NCBI RefSeq assembly: GCF_018325905.1 | Contig: NZ_AP021901.1 | Location: forward strand, 5,084,001-5,148,000 | From: Pseudomonas sp. St316 | GTDB taxonomy: Bacteria; Pseudomonadota; Gammaproteobacteria; Pseudomonadales; Pseudomonadaceae | Direction: 5' to 3' | Length of the DNA: 64,000 nucleotides | In this document: piece by piece, positions 8,413-17,666 of the stretch | Numbering within the stretch: position 1 is the first letter of the stretch | How the letters are laid out: every line of letters begins with the position of its first letter | The notes under the pieces: model-generated | What the model saw: the letters and a program-made list of their open reading frames with translations, nothing else | Databases searched by the model: none | Told to the model about the DNA's origin: nothing | Translations under genes and position numbers: made by a program

Positions 8413-9006
8413 ATGAGCACCAACCCTCGCATCGCCGACTACGCCATTGACCCCCAGTTCATCGAACGCTGGTCGCCGCGCGCCTTTACCGGCCAGAGCA
8501 TTGCCGAAGAAACCCTGCTGGGCTTTTTCGAAGCCGCACGCTGGGCACCGTCGGCCTACAACTCCCAGCCGTGGCGTTTCCTGTATGCGCGCCGCGACAC
8601 GCCGAATTGGGAGCGTTTCCTGGGCCTGCTCAATGAATTCAACCGCGGTTGGGCCCAACACGCCTCGGCACTGGTGATCATTGTTTCGAAAACCACTTTC
8701 GCGGTGCCCGGCGCCACTGAGGAAACCCCGGCGCAGTCCCACACCTTCGATACGGGCGCGGCCTGGGGCCACCTGGCGCTGCAAGCCAGCCTCAGCGGCT
8801 GGCACACCCACGGCATGGCCGGTTTCGACCAGGAGTTGACCCGCAAGGAACTGAAGATCCCGCAAGGCTACGCCCTGCACGCCGCCGTGGCGATCGGCAA
8901 GCTGGGGGACAAATCGACGCTGGCCGAATACCTCCAGGCCCGTGAAGTCCCGAGCCCGCGTCGGCCGTTAAGCGAACTGGTGGCAGAAGGCAATTTCAGC
9001 CTCTGA
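8413..9006 (+). CDS. Nitroreductase-family protein
   Basis: A 197-residue FMN-dependent nitroreductase-fold enzyme. The N-terminal SPRAFTGQSIAEETLLGFFE and AARWAPSAYNSQPWRF are the classic FMN phosphate-binding region of the family, and GAAWGHLALQASL with TRKELKIPQGY complete the core. Such enzymes reduce nitroaromatics, quinones or flavins with NAD(P)H; the natural substrate cannot be inferred. Start ATG 8413 (MSTNPRIAD) was chosen over the open upstream extension because GTAAGCCC and the family start agree. It is divergent from ycgN and followed by a REPIN. Confidence 0.88.
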   Translation: MSTNPRIADYAIDPQFIERWSPRAFTGQSIAEETLLGFFEAARWAPSAYNSQPWRFLYARRDTPNWERFLGLLNEFNRGWAQHASALVIIVSKTTFAVPGATEETPAQSHTFDTGAAWGHLALQASLSGWHTHGMAGFDQELTRKELKIPQGYALHAAVAIGKLGDKSTLAEYLQAREVPSPRRPLSELVAEGNFSL

Positions 9007-9022
9007 TGCGACACAGGCCTTA

Positions 9023-9111
9023 TGTGGGAGCGAGCTTGCTCGCGATGGCGGCGTGTCAGTCACATTGATATCTACTGACGCACCGCTATCGCGAGCAAGC
9101 TCGCCCCCACA
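9023..9111. repeat. REPIN (GTGGGAGC family), 89 bp
   Basis: Left arm TGTGGGAGCGAGCTTGCTCG, right arm ending GCGAGCAAGCTCGCCCCCACA. An additional partial arm (CCTTGCTCGCGATGGCGGTC) follows at 9153. It separates two convergent genes. Confidence 0.9.
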
Positions 9112-9227
9112 GTGGGTCTCCAGCGCCTACAAATCCACGGTCACCCACAATTCCTTGCTCGCGATGGCGGTCTTTCAGGCACATCCATACCGGCTGGCCC
9201 GCCCCAAAAGGGGCATCGCAGCAGGTT

Positions 9228-10160
9228 TCAGTAGCCCCGGCTGAAGTCCACTTCACCGCGCAACGCTTCACCCGCCTGGTAGGCCCGCAGGTTTTCCAGG
9301 AACAACTGCACCATCATCGGTGGCGAGGTCGGTGCCGAGCTGTGGCCGGTCAGCAGCAGGCCCCAGGCGGTCCAGAAGGGGTGGCGCTGTGGCAGCGGCT
9401 CCTGGCGACAGACGTCGATCACCGCACCGGCCAAGTGCCCTTCCTTCAGGGCTTGCACCAGGTCCGCGTCCACCACCGCTACGCCACGGCCGACGTTGAT
9501 GAACAACCCCGTCGGCTTGAATTGCTTGAACAACGCCGCGTCATAGATGTCATGGGTATCCGGCGTATTGGGCAGCAGATTGATCACGTAATCCACTTCG
9601 CCGACCAGGCGTGGCAAGTCCTTCAACGCTCCGACTTCGATAAACGGTGCCAACGCCCTCGCTTCGCTGGCGATGCCATACAACTGCACGCCGAACGGCG
9701 CCAGGAACTGCGCCACGCGTTGGCCGATGTCTCCGGTCCCGACGATCAACACCTTGCGTCCGGCCAGGCCTTGTCCCTGGCGATTGTCCCACTTGCGCTC
9801 GACCTGGCTGACCAACCGTGCCAGCACCTCACGCTCATGGCCGAGCATGTAGGTCAGCACGTACTCAGCCATCACCTGGCCGAAAATGCCCACCGCACGG
9901 GTCAGGCGGTAATTGCGCGTCAAGCCTTCGGCCAGCAACGGCGTGATACCCGCCCAGGTCGATTGCAGCCAGCTGGGTCTATGGCCTTGACGCAACAGGG
10001 TCGCCAGCAGATCGGGCTGGCCGAGCCAGACCGGACAATCGGTGGCCAGTCGCGACAACTCGGCGGAGTCGCCGCTGGTCAGGACTTCAATATCGGGTGC
10101 CGCTTGACGCAAAAGCTGGGCGTACACCGGGTGGTCGTGTTCGGCAATCAGAACGCGCAT
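9228..10160 (-). CDS. D-2-hydroxyacid dehydrogenase
   Basis: A 310-residue NAD(P)-dependent enzyme of the GhrA/SerA-like family. The nucleotide motif is VLIVGTGDIGQRVAQFL; the conserved Arg lies in FINVGRGVAVVD, the Glu in CRQEPLPQRHPF and the catalytic His in LLTGHSSAPT. All three active-site residues are thus present. Members reduce glyoxylate, hydroxypyruvate or other 2-oxoacids. The His context is GHSSAP rather than the usual PHxAAP, so specificity may differ. The start at 10160 has AAAGG 9 nt upstream. Confidence 0.9.
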   Translation of the reverse strand: MRVLIAEHDHPVYAQLLRQAAPDIEVLTSGDSAELSRLATDCPVWLGQPDLLATLLRQGHRPSWLQSTWAGITPLLAEGLTRNYRLTRAVGIFGQVMAEYVLTYMLGHEREVLARLVSQVERKWDNRQGQGLAGRKVLIVGTGDIGQRVAQFLAPFGVQLYGIASEARALAPFIEVGALKDLPRLVGEVDYVINLLPNTPDTHDIYDAALFKQFKPTGLFINVGRGVAVVDADLVQALKEGHLAGAVIDVCRQEPLPQRHPFWTAWGLLLTGHSSAPTSPPMMVQLFLENLRAYQAGEALRGEVDFSRGY

Positions 10161-10286
10161 GAATCAAACCTTTCAAAAACAGTGCAGACAACCGCCGACA
10201 GAGTGTCGCTCCATCCCTGCGATCGTCGTCAATAAACCCTTCCAGTGTTTTTCCAAAGGCCCCCAGAACAGGCGCCTCAGAGACCG

Positions 10287-10580
10287 TCAGACCGGGTCGT
10301 TGCGGCGCAACAACTCTTCGGGCAAATGCTCGATGTATTCATCTTCGGCCGGCGGCATTTGCAAGTGATAGCCCTGGGTATCGAGGTTTTCCAGCACCTT
10401 GTTGATGTCCTCCCGGGACAGCGCCCGCTCGGGGCTCAGCACCAGGTCGAAGGCATGGATCGCCTTGCCAAAAGCCGCCATCAACGGCTCAGGTACACGC
10501 TCCAAGGCATCACTTTTGAGCACATACAGGTACATCTCGTTTTTCTTCGAGCTTCGGTAGATGGAGCAAATACGTTTCAA
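10287..10580 (-). CDS. ycgL: YcgL-domain protein
   Basis: A 97-residue protein matching the YcgL family ([20 protein letters not shown] at the start, then [13 protein letters not shown] and [13 protein letters not shown]). YcgL folds as a small alpha/beta domain; its role is unknown but it is nearly always next to rnd. Here its ATG overlaps the rnd stop (ATGA, 10577-10580), so the two are translationally coupled. That arrangement supports a link to RNA processing, as an inference only. Confidence 0.9.
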   Translation of the reverse strand: MKRICSIYRSSKKNEMYLYVLKSDALERVPEPLMAAFGKAIHAFDLVLSPERALSREDINKVLENLDTQGYHLQMPPAEDEYIEHLPEELLRRNDPV

Positions 10581-11710
10581 GGCTGTTCTCCGGCAGTGGC
10601 CAGGCTGTCGAGCAGCGCCTGGCCCATCAATTCGCGGCGCCAGCCACGCAGCGAATCAGGCAATTGGTAAGGGCCCTCGGGGAAGCCGCTCTTGATCAGC
10701 GCTTCGAGGGTTTTCTTGCGCAGCATCAGCTCCGGGGCAATTTCCAGGCGCTCGGCTTCTGCCTGCCCCAGCGCCCGCAGACGCTTGACCAGCGCCGAGG
10801 CCTCGATGGGCAATGGCTCGGCCACGGCCGGCGGCCATTGCTCGGGCGGCACGCTGGCGGCGCGCTGGATCAGGTCCAGCAGAAACTGGCCGTCCTGGCG
10901 CACGGTGCGCGGGTGCATGTCTTCGATTTTCGCCAACGCGCCGAGATTATCCGGCTGGGTACGGGCCAAGGGCCACAGCGAATGCTCGCGAATGATGCGA
11001 TTGCGCGGCAGGTCACGGGCCCGCGCCTCACGTTCGCGCCAGGCGCACAGTTCGCGCAGCACGGCCAATTGGGCACGGGACAGCTTCCAGGCGAGCTTGG
11101 CCTCGCGGTAGACCTCGTACGGGTCGACCTCGCGACGCAGGTTGGCCACCAGTTCGGCGCCGTCCTCCAGGACCCAGCGGTATTTTTCGTCGCAAAGCTT
11201 CGGGCGCAACAGTACGAAAACTTCTGCCAGGTGCACAGCATCCTCTGCCGCGTAGCTGATCTGCGTCTCGGACAGCGGCCGTTGCAACCAGTCGGAACGG
11301 GTCTCGCCCTTGGGCAACTCGATACCCAGCACTTCCTGTACCAGCCGCGAATAACCCATGGAGAAACCCAGGTTCAGGTAGGCGGCGGCCAATTGAGTAT
11401 CGAACAGCGGCGCAGGCAGGCTGCCGGTCAGGCGCAGCAGCACTTCAAGGTCTTCGCTGCAGGCGTGCAACACCTTGAGCACCGCCGGGTTTTCCAGCAG
11501 TGCGGCCAAGGGTTGCCAATTGTCGATGGTCAAGGGGTCGATCAGGTAGGCACGCTTGCCGTCGCCGATCTGCAATAAACCGGCAATAGGGTAAAAGGTG
11601 TCGACCCGCATGAATTCGGTGTCGAGGGCGACGAATGGCAACTGCTGCCACTCGGCGCAAAACTGACCGAGGCTATCGTTGTCGCGAATCCAGTGAATAT
11701 CGATGGCCAC
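10577..11710 (-). CDS. rnd: Ribonuclease D
   Basis: A 377-residue 3'-5' exoribonuclease for tRNA 3' maturation. The DEDDy metal residues are visible: Asp30 and Glu32 in [11 protein letters not shown], Asp87 in [10 protein letters not shown], Tyr153 and Asp157 in [10 protein letters not shown]. An HRDC domain follows at about residues 210-290 and a second helical domain to the end, matching E. coli RNase D length. The start codon is GTG, with GGGAG about 6 nt upstream. ycgL overlaps its 3' end. Confidence 0.95.
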   Translation of the reverse strand: MAIDIHWIRDNDSLGQFCAEWQQLPFVALDTEFMRVDTFYPIAGLLQIGDGKRAYLIDPLTIDNWQPLAALLENPAVLKVLHACSEDLEVLLRLTGSLPAPLFDTQLAAAYLNLGFSMGYSRLVQEVLGIELPKGETRSDWLQRPLSETQISYAAEDAVHLAEVFVLLRPKLCDEKYRWVLEDGAELVANLRREVDPYEVYREAKLAWKLSRAQLAVLRELCAWREREARARDLPRNRIIREHSLWPLARTQPDNLGALAKIEDMHPRTVRQDGQFLLDLIQRAASVPPEQWPPAVAEPLPIEASALVKRLRALGQAEAERLEIAPELMLRKKTLEALIKSGFPEGPYQLPDSLRGWRRELMGQALLDSLATAGEQP

Positions 11711-11831
11711 ACGGCTCTCCCTTGAAGAATGGCGCGCAGTATATATCGCCGCTGGCGATTGCGAGCATCCATAGAGCAGCAGCCTAAGAGAAATCGCCTG
11801 CGAAAAAGCAAGAATAGTCCTACATCAGGAC

Positions 11832-12473
11832 TTAACCGGTCTTACGCAATACATAAACACGCGTCAGTGCGAAACCGGGCAGGAAATCCTGATGCCAGAG
11901 CACGCTAAACCCCGCCTGGCGAAACTCGGCTTCGAGACTGGCCTTGTCGGCCAGGCTCCGTTGCGGCGCCTGGCCGATCTTGAGGCGTCCTTCGATTTGC
12001 ACCGAAACGATCACCGTGTCGCGACTGACCCGATGAAATTCGCGCAACAGCGCCAGGCGATGCTCGCTGGCGCTGACGTGGCGAAACAGTTGCAGACAAC
12101 AAATACAATCGACCGCGTTGGCCGACAGCCCGATGGTGAATGCTGAACTCGGGAAGGTCTTGACCCGTTGGAGCAACGCGCCGCCATGGTGGGTGAGCGC
12201 ATGTTCGAGCATGTCCCGCGATGGGTCCGCTGCCAGGATGACCCGATTGGCGTGCTCGGCCAGCACCGGCCAGAACCGCCCCGCGCCACAGGCCACATCC
12301 AGCACCAACCCGGGCTCGCCCGCCACCTTCAAAGCGTTGCGCACCATGTGCTCGTCGCGCCAGAACGCCAGGCGCAAGCGTCGAGACGCCGGCCGACAGC
12401 AAACCTGTGCATGTTCCTGGTCATGCTGCCTGGCGAACTCAAGCTCGACGGTGGATGGGGGTAGCCCGGACAT
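11832..12473 (-). CDS. Class I SAM-dependent methyltransferase
   Basis: A 213-residue protein with SAM motif I (GLVLDVACGAGRFWPVLAEH) at about residues 62-80, acidic motif II AADPSRDML, and motif IV region VDCICCLQLFRHV. N-terminal ERxx-type sequences suggest a small-molecule or lipid substrate, not nucleic acid, but nothing defines it. It is a monocistronic gene between rnd and the phosphoethanolamine transferase gene. Confidence 0.8.
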   Translation of the reverse strand: MSGLPPSTVELEFARQHDQEHAQVCCRPASRRLRLAFWRDEHMVRNALKVAGEPGLVLDVACGAGRFWPVLAEHANRVILAADPSRDMLEHALTHHGGALLQRVKTFPSSAFTIGLSANAVDCICCLQLFRHVSASEHRLALLREFHRVSRDTVIVSVQIEGRLKIGQAPQRSLADKASLEAEFRQAGFSVLWHQDFLPGFALTRVYVLRKTG

Positions 12474-12541
12474 ACGAACGGCTCTTGGAATTGGATGGAT
12501 GACAGGTTAAACAACGCTGCGTGAAAAAAAGGTCCAGGCCA

Positions 12542-14191
12542 TCACTCCCGGGCCAGGACACCGTCAATCACCGCACCGCGGCAGCTGGCGAACAGGTCCA
12601 GGTCCCGGTTGTAGACCTGGCTGTTGACTTCCAGCAGCCCGAGCATCGAGTGAAACAGGTTGTCCTGGCTCAACGGCTTTTGCCGACTCAGTTGCAGGCA
12701 ATGGGTGTCGACCGAAAAAGACTTCTGATAGCTGTCGGAAAACCAGGCCAGCATCGCCACGTGTTTCTGTTGCTCCGGAGCGAGCATGTAGGGCGTGCCA
12801 TGGAGAAACAGGTTGTACTCGCCCAAGGACTCGCCATGGTCCGACAGGTACAGCATGGCCGTATCGACCTTGTCCTGGTTGGCCCGCAGCAGATCGATCA
12901 GGGTCGAGAGCACATGATCGGTGTACACAAGCGTGTTGTCATAGCCGTTGACGATGCTCTCGCGGCTGCAATTGTTCAGCGCGTTGCTTTCGCACACCGG
13001 GGTGAAATGCTCGTATTCCTTGGGATAGCGCTTGAAGTATTCCGGCCCGTGGCTGCCCATCTGGTGCAGCACCAGCACGGTGTCCTTATCGAGCGTGTCG
13101 ATGAAATGCTGCAGCCCCTGGAGCAGAATCTCGTCGCGGCACTCGCTGTTGGCACACAGGTTTGGATCCTTCAGATTGCTCACATCCTGCACGGTGACCC
13201 GATCACAGGTGCCCTTGCAGCCAGACTGGTTGTCCCGCCAGATCACCTCCAGCCCGGCGCGCTTGAGCACATCCAGCAAGCCCTCTTCATTCTTGGCGAT
13301 GCTGGCGTCGTAGTTCTTGCGCCCCATGTTGGAAAACATGCAGGGCACCGACACGGCGGTTTCGGTGCCGCAGGAATGCACGTCGGTGAAGGCGATCAGG
13401 CCGGCCTCTTTGTCCAGTTTTGGTGTGGTATCGCGGTTATAGCCGAGGATGCCGAAGTTCTCGGCCCGGGCACTCTCACCCACCACCAGCACGGTCAGGG
13501 ATTTGCGGCCGTGGGTTTGCCAGGCGGGATTGCGGCTCGCGTCCTCGCCCAGCGCGATGAACGGTTGCTTGGCCGACGCGACCTGCTCACGCAAGTAGCC
13601 GAGCGAAGCACCGATGTAATTGCTCGGCACGACCATCAAGCGCAACTCGTGGTGGTTGCGAAACAACGAAGACAGGCCTTGGTAGTTGGCCAGGGCGACC
13701 ACGCCGATCACCGCGGCCGAGGCCACACCGACCAGCAATTTACTTAATAACTCTTTGGGCCAGCGACGGTAGCTGATCGGGGTCTTGAACAATAACCAGC
13801 AAGGCAGCACCCCCAATAACCCGAGGTAGATAAATAACTTCAGCGACAACAGATCGCGGACTTCCGTGGCATTGGTTTCAGCAAAATTGCGCAACATGCC
13901 GGCGTCGATCAATACGCCGTATTGGGCCATGAAATAGGCGACACCGGCACTGATCAGGAACAACAGCATCAGCACGGGCTTGAGCAGCGGACGGAAGGCC
14001 ACGAGCGTCAACACCAGGTTGAACGCGCTGAAAATCATCAGGCCAAACGCCGCGCACATCAGCAGGCCACGAGCGTCAGCCGTGGTGATCGCCAGCAAGT
14101 GTTGCCAGAGAACGATATTGAAGCCCACTAACAAAAAGGCACTGGCGGCCAGTGTCACCCACTCGGGGCGCACGGCTTTAATAGTCAGCAT
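12542..14191 (-). CDS. eptA: Lipid A phosphoethanolamine transferase (EptA family)
   Basis: A 549-residue inner-membrane enzyme. Five hydrophobic helices occupy residues 1-190 and a periplasmic sulfatase-like domain the rest. Family motifs are clear: VLVVGESARAENFGILGY, the nucleophile region SCGTETAVSVPCMFS with its Thr, LHQMGSHGPEYFKRYP, and the metal-binding SDHGESLGEY. Several Cys likely form disulfides. EptA adds phosphoethanolamine from phosphatidylethanolamine to lipid A and can lower polymyxin sensitivity. No PmrAB-type system is adjacent. A long imperfect inverted repeat lies in its upstream region. Confidence 0.9.
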   Translation of the reverse strand: MLTIKAVRPEWVTLAASAFLLVGFNIVLWQHLLAITTADARGLLMCAAFGLMIFSAFNLVLTLVAFRPLLKPVLMLLFLISAGVAYFMAQYGVLIDAGMLRNFAETNATEVRDLLSLKLFIYLGLLGVLPCWLLFKTPISYRRWPKELLSKLLVGVASAAVIGVVALANYQGLSSLFRNHHELRLMVVPSNYIGASLGYLREQVASAKQPFIALGEDASRNPAWQTHGRKSLTVLVVGESARAENFGILGYNRDTTPKLDKEAGLIAFTDVHSCGTETAVSVPCMFSNMGRKNYDASIAKNEEGLLDVLKRAGLEVIWRDNQSGCKGTCDRVTVQDVSNLKDPNLCANSECRDEILLQGLQHFIDTLDKDTVLVLHQMGSHGPEYFKRYPKEYEHFTPVCESNALNNCSRESIVNGYDNTLVYTDHVLSTLIDLLRANQDKVDTAMLYLSDHGESLGEYNLFLHGTPYMLAPEQQKHVAMLAWFSDSYQKSFSVDTHCLQLSRQKPLSQDNLFHSMLGLLEVNSQVYNRDLDLFASCRGAVIDGVLARE

Positions 14192-14233
14192 GATGGTTGG
14201 CGGCTTCCTGAAAGTTGCTCTTTGAAAAAGACG

Positions 14234-14271
14234 TGCCGCAGGAAAATGTGAAAAATTCGTTTCCTACGGCA
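14234..14271. repeat. Imperfect inverted repeat upstream of eptA
   Basis: TGCCGCAGGAAA (14234-14245) and TTTCCTACGGCA (14260-14271) pair over 12 bp with one mismatch around a 14-nt loop. It lies in the AT-rich gap between the glutamine-synthetase-like gene and eptA, 43 bp upstream of the eptA start. There is no T-run, so it is not an obvious terminator; an operator or 5' leader hairpin is possible. Confidence 0.5.
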
Positions 14272-14357
14272 GCACAAACTTTAGGTAGCTCACCATCAAT
14301 TTTTCGTGAAAAAGTTGCGACTAAATAATTATTTAAGAAACCGGTCGCCAGCCGGTT

Positions 14358-15740
14358 TCACGCCTGATTCAGGTACCAGCGCCAGTCCTGCTCCCCGACT
14401 TCCCCCATGAATTGACGGTATTCGGCGCGTTTGACCGCCAGATAAACGCCAAGAAACTCATCGCCAAACGCTTCCCGCGCCCAGGCCGATGCCTCAAGGG
14501 CACGCAGGGTGGTGAGCCAGTCAGTGGGCAGCAGCTCGGTCGCCTGGGCGTAGCCGTTGCCTTCGACAGGTTTCCCCGGATCGCACTGTTCACGTAGGCC
14601 GTGATGAATGCCGGCCAATATCGCCGCCGCAGCCAGGTAAGGGTTGGCATCGGCACCGCAGATACGATGCTCGATGTGCCGCGAGAACGCCGGACCGCCC
14701 GGCACCCTCAGGCTCACGGTGCGGTTGTCCACGCCCCAGGTCGCCGCCAGCGGTGCGTAGCTGTTGCTTTGGAATCGCCGGTAGGAGTTGGCGTTCGGAC
14801 AAAACATCAACAGCGAATCGAGCAAGGTGTCGAGCATCCCACCCACCGCCTGGCGCAACAGCGGCGTGCCGTCGGCGGCTTCACTGGCAAACAAATTGTG
14901 ACCATCACGGTCCGCCAGGCTGACATGCATGTGCATGCCGGAGCCCGCCAGGTGATCGAACGGCTTGGCCATGAAACAGGCCTGCATGCCGTGCTTGTGG
15001 GCAACGCCCTTGACCAGTCGCTTGTAGCGCACCGCTTCATCCATGGCTTGCAAGGCATCGCTGCGATGTTCGAGGGTGATCTCCACTTGTCCCGGTGCGT
15101 ATTCGGAAATGGCCGTCCGGGCCGCAATGCCTTGCAGCTTGCACGCAGCGTACAGGTCAGCCAGGAACGGCTCGATCTGCTCCAGCTCGCGCAAACCGTA
15201 GACCTGGGTGGCGCGCGGTCGGCCACCGTCGGCATCCCGCGCCGGTTGTGGCCGGCCTTGGTTGTCGCGTTGCGCGTCCAGCAGATAAAACTCCAGCTCC
15301 GCCGCCATCACCGGGTAATAACCGTCGGCCTGCAAGGCCTCGATCACCCGGCTGAGCAGATAACGCGGATCGGCGATGGTCGCCGGCATTCCTTCCTGGG
15401 GATGCATGCTGACCTGCACGGCGGCCGTGGGAATCAATCGCCACGGCATGCGCTGCAAGCTGCCGCTGAGGGGATAGGCGCGGCAATCGATGTCACCGAC
15501 GTCCCACACCAGCCCGGAATTGTCCACATCATCGCCATTGACGGTCAGCCCGAGAATCGTACTGGGCAGTGGCCGGCCGCTTTCGAAAACCGCCAGCAAT
15601 TCGTCCCGATGCAACAACTTGCCCCGGGGCACGCCGTTGTTGTCGAGGATGAACAACTCGAACAGTTCGATATCAGGGTTCTGCGCAAGAAACGCCTCGG
15701 CGTGTTGCACGGGCGCGAAAGAAATTTTGGCAAGGCTCAT
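14358..15740 (-). CDS. Glutamine synthetase-like (gamma-glutamylpolyamine synthetase type)
   Basis: A 460-residue member of the GlnA superfamily. Visible active-site motifs: AAELEFYLLD (metal Glu), EYAPGQVEITLEHRSD, GSGMHMHVSLADRDG (metal His) and RRFQSNSYAPLAATWGVDNR with HIEHRICGADANPYLA. It lacks the adenylylation-loop Tyr of GlnA. This resembles PuuA/SpuI enzymes that glutamylate polyamines or other amines with ATP. No puu-type catabolic genes are adjacent, so the amine is unknown. The start is put at 15740 (MSLAKISF); an in-frame ATG at 15776 is upstream but less likely. Confidence 0.85.
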   Translation of the reverse strand: MSLAKISFAPVQHAEAFLAQNPDIELFELFILDNNGVPRGKLLHRDELLAVFESGRPLPSTILGLTVNGDDVDNSGLVWDVGDIDCRAYPLSGSLQRMPWRLIPTAAVQVSMHPQEGMPATIADPRYLLSRVIEALQADGYYPVMAAELEFYLLDAQRDNQGRPQPARDADGGRPRATQVYGLRELEQIEPFLADLYAACKLQGIAARTAISEYAPGQVEITLEHRSDALQAMDEAVRYKRLVKGVAHKHGMQACFMAKPFDHLAGSGMHMHVSLADRDGHNLFASEAADGTPLLRQAVGGMLDTLLDSLLMFCPNANSYRRFQSNSYAPLAATWGVDNRTVSLRVPGGPAFSRHIEHRICGADANPYLAAAAILAGIHHGLREQCDPGKPVEGNGYAQATELLPTDWLTTLRALEASAWAREAFGDEFLGVYLAVKRAEYRQFMGEVGEQDWRWYLNQA

Positions 15741-16261
15741 GAGAAGGCTCGTATTTCCATGTCGGACGGGCGACAAGGCACCGTCAGTCCGTGCTCGCCA
15801 TTAAGCGAGCACTGCGAATGATCAACAGGTAATGCGAGTATCTGGAGGACGGGCATGACGACAATGCCAGAGCGCCCAAAAGGCCAGCTCGGAGGGCAAC
15901 GCACAGAGGATTGGGGCCGTGGCAGGCGTGAATCGACCGACCGGATCGACCGCGGCAGATGAAGGGTATTGGAATGCCAGGGGCCAACGGTCCATGAGCG
16001 CATCACAAGAAACACATCGGGCAAGCGTCCCACAGCACCCTGGGAGGTTAAACCTGGATTTGATGGAACTAGGATCGCAGCCAACTAAACATAGGCAAAC
16101 CAAACAGTCGTTGATCGACACGTCGTGTTCGCTACATTATCTGTCCCGTTCCCGACCATGAAAGCGCCTGCCTGGCATTCTCTTGGCACGATCGTTCCGT
16201 TAGGATCGTCAGCCTGGTTTGCGCAAAATCCGCGCAAGGAGCACAGCGAGAGACAGAACGG
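15741..16261. other. 521-bp intergenic region between divergent genes
   Basis: It separates the glutamine-synthetase-like gene (minus) and a LysR regulator gene (plus). Open frames in it are short, overlapping and without ribosome sites, so I see no gene. It presumably holds divergent promoters and LysR operators. No REP copy is present. Confidence 0.5.
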
Positions 16262-17194
16262 ATGCTGAACAGTAACTCCCTCAGAAAGCTCGACATGCAA
16301 GACCTCATGGTGTTTAGCGCCGTGTACGAACAAAGCAGTGTCACCGGCGTGTCCGAGGCATTGTGCGTCAGTCAGTCAACCGTCAGTTATTGCCTCAAGA
16401 AACTGCGAACCTGCTTCGAAGACGAGCTATTCATCAACACCCGCACCGGCATGCTTCCGACCTATAAGGCCGAGGGCATGTACGACCATGTGCGTGCCAT
16501 TTTGCAAAGCATCAACCGGTGCCATGCCGGCACACCCACCTTCGATCCAACCCGGCAAGCCACTACCTTCAATATTTGCGCGCCGGAATACTTCGAACAG
16601 CTGATCCTGCCGCAACTGCTGCAAGGTTTCGATTACGCCAATCTGCCGCTGGTGGTGAACGTACACAAGCTCGAAGCCGACATTCCCGCCGAAGAGTTGC
16701 GCGACGGCAGCCTGGACCTGGTGATCTGCTTCGGCCCGAACTTGCACAGCAACCATGCCGATTTCAAATCCCGACCGTTGCTGGAGGAGGACCTGGTTTG
16801 TGTCGTGGATAAACGGGCGACGCCACTTGAGCCGCAATTGAGCCTTCAGTCTTTCGTACGGCGCCGACACGTGTTTCCGACGCCCTGGTCGTCAGCGACC
16901 AACATGGTGGACGGTTGGCTGTCGCAGCAGGCGCAACAACGCCAGATTGCCGCACGCGCCAACAGCTACAGTGCCGCACTGAAGATGATCACCGGCACCG
17001 ACTTCATCCTGACCCTGCCCCGCCGCATCCAGAAACTGCTGGCCAACGAGGCGATCTTCAATCATCACGAAGCGCCCCAAGGCCTGCCGGGGTTCACCCT
17101 GAACATGCAGTGGAGCCTGGCCGTCGATCAGGACAGTGCCAACGCCTGGCTGCGCGAACAGATCATCAAGGCCTGCGCCGCACGCGACACCTGA
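16262..17194 (+). CDS. LysR-family transcriptional regulator
   Basis: A 310-residue regulator. The winged helix-turn-helix occupies about residues 12-70 (VFSAVYEQSSVTGVSEALCV, then SQSTVSYCLKKLRT), followed by a LysR substrate-binding domain starting near residue 100. The most likely target is the divergent glutamine-synthetase-like gene across the 521-bp gap, as LysR regulators often control their divergent neighbour. The next gene downstream (isomerase) is convergent. Effector unknown. Confidence 0.88.
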   Translation: MLNSNSLRKLDMQDLMVFSAVYEQSSVTGVSEALCVSQSTVSYCLKKLRTCFEDELFINTRTGMLPTYKAEGMYDHVRAILQSINRCHAGTPTFDPTRQATTFNICAPEYFEQLILPQLLQGFDYANLPLVVNVHKLEADIPAEELRDGSLDLVICFGPNLHSNHADFKSRPLLEEDLVCVVDKRATPLEPQLSLQSFVRRRHVFPTPWSSATNMVDGWLSQQAQQRQIAARANSYSAALKMITGTDFILTLPRRIQKLLANEAIFNHHEAPQGLPGFTLNMQWSLAVDQDSANAWLREQIIKACAARDT

Positions 17195-17200
17195 TCGTCA

Positions 17201-17563
17201 TTAACCGATCAAGGCCTTGGCATACGGGACTCGATCGATGTCGAGGATTTCCACGCACAGTTGCACGCTAACGTCGGCCGGCCATGGCCCCAGCTCCTGG
17301 ATCACGGCCAGCAGGCTATCGGCCAGTTGCTTCTTGATTTCCGGCGAGCGACCGCTCAGCAAGGCCAGCTTCACGTGCACGAAACCCCGCTCGCCCAGCC
17401 CAGTCCCCACCCGGAAAGTCTCGAGCTTCACGGCCCGGCTCTTGATATCCAGCTCGGCAGCGAATTGACCGGAAGCCACTAGCGCATTGTTCAGGCGCAG
17501 CAGTGCAACATCGGCCTTCAGCTCGGGCAGGTTGGCGGTGTACTCCATGTGCAGGTGAGGCAT
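17201..17563 (-). CDS. hpaF: 5-carboxymethyl-2-hydroxymuconate delta-isomerase
   Basis: A 120-residue tautomerase-superfamily enzyme of the homoprotocatechuate pathway. The start MPHLHMEYTANL (17563) exposes the catalytic Pro2; the core SRAVKLETFRVGTGLGERGF and HVKLALLSGRSPEIKKQLAD fits HpaF. An upstream frame extension to 17809 is ignored because it overlaps the neighbouring LysR gene and would bury Pro2. No other hpa genes are nearby, so this is an isolated copy that may act on another substrate. The LysR gene upstream on the same strand ends 103 nt before. Confidence 0.85.
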   Translation of the reverse strand: MPHLHMEYTANLPELKADVALLRLNNALVASGQFAAELDIKSRAVKLETFRVGTGLGERGFVHVKLALLSGRSPEIKKQLADSLLAVIQELGPWPADVSVQLCVEILDIDRVPYAKALIG

Positions 17564-17666
17564 GCGTTCGACTCCGATTCGAAAATATGACGAGGTGGTT
17601 TCAGCCGTCACAACCTTACCTCGACTTTCTTCATTGAGGCAGGTTTTGTTTCGCCACAGGCCAGTG

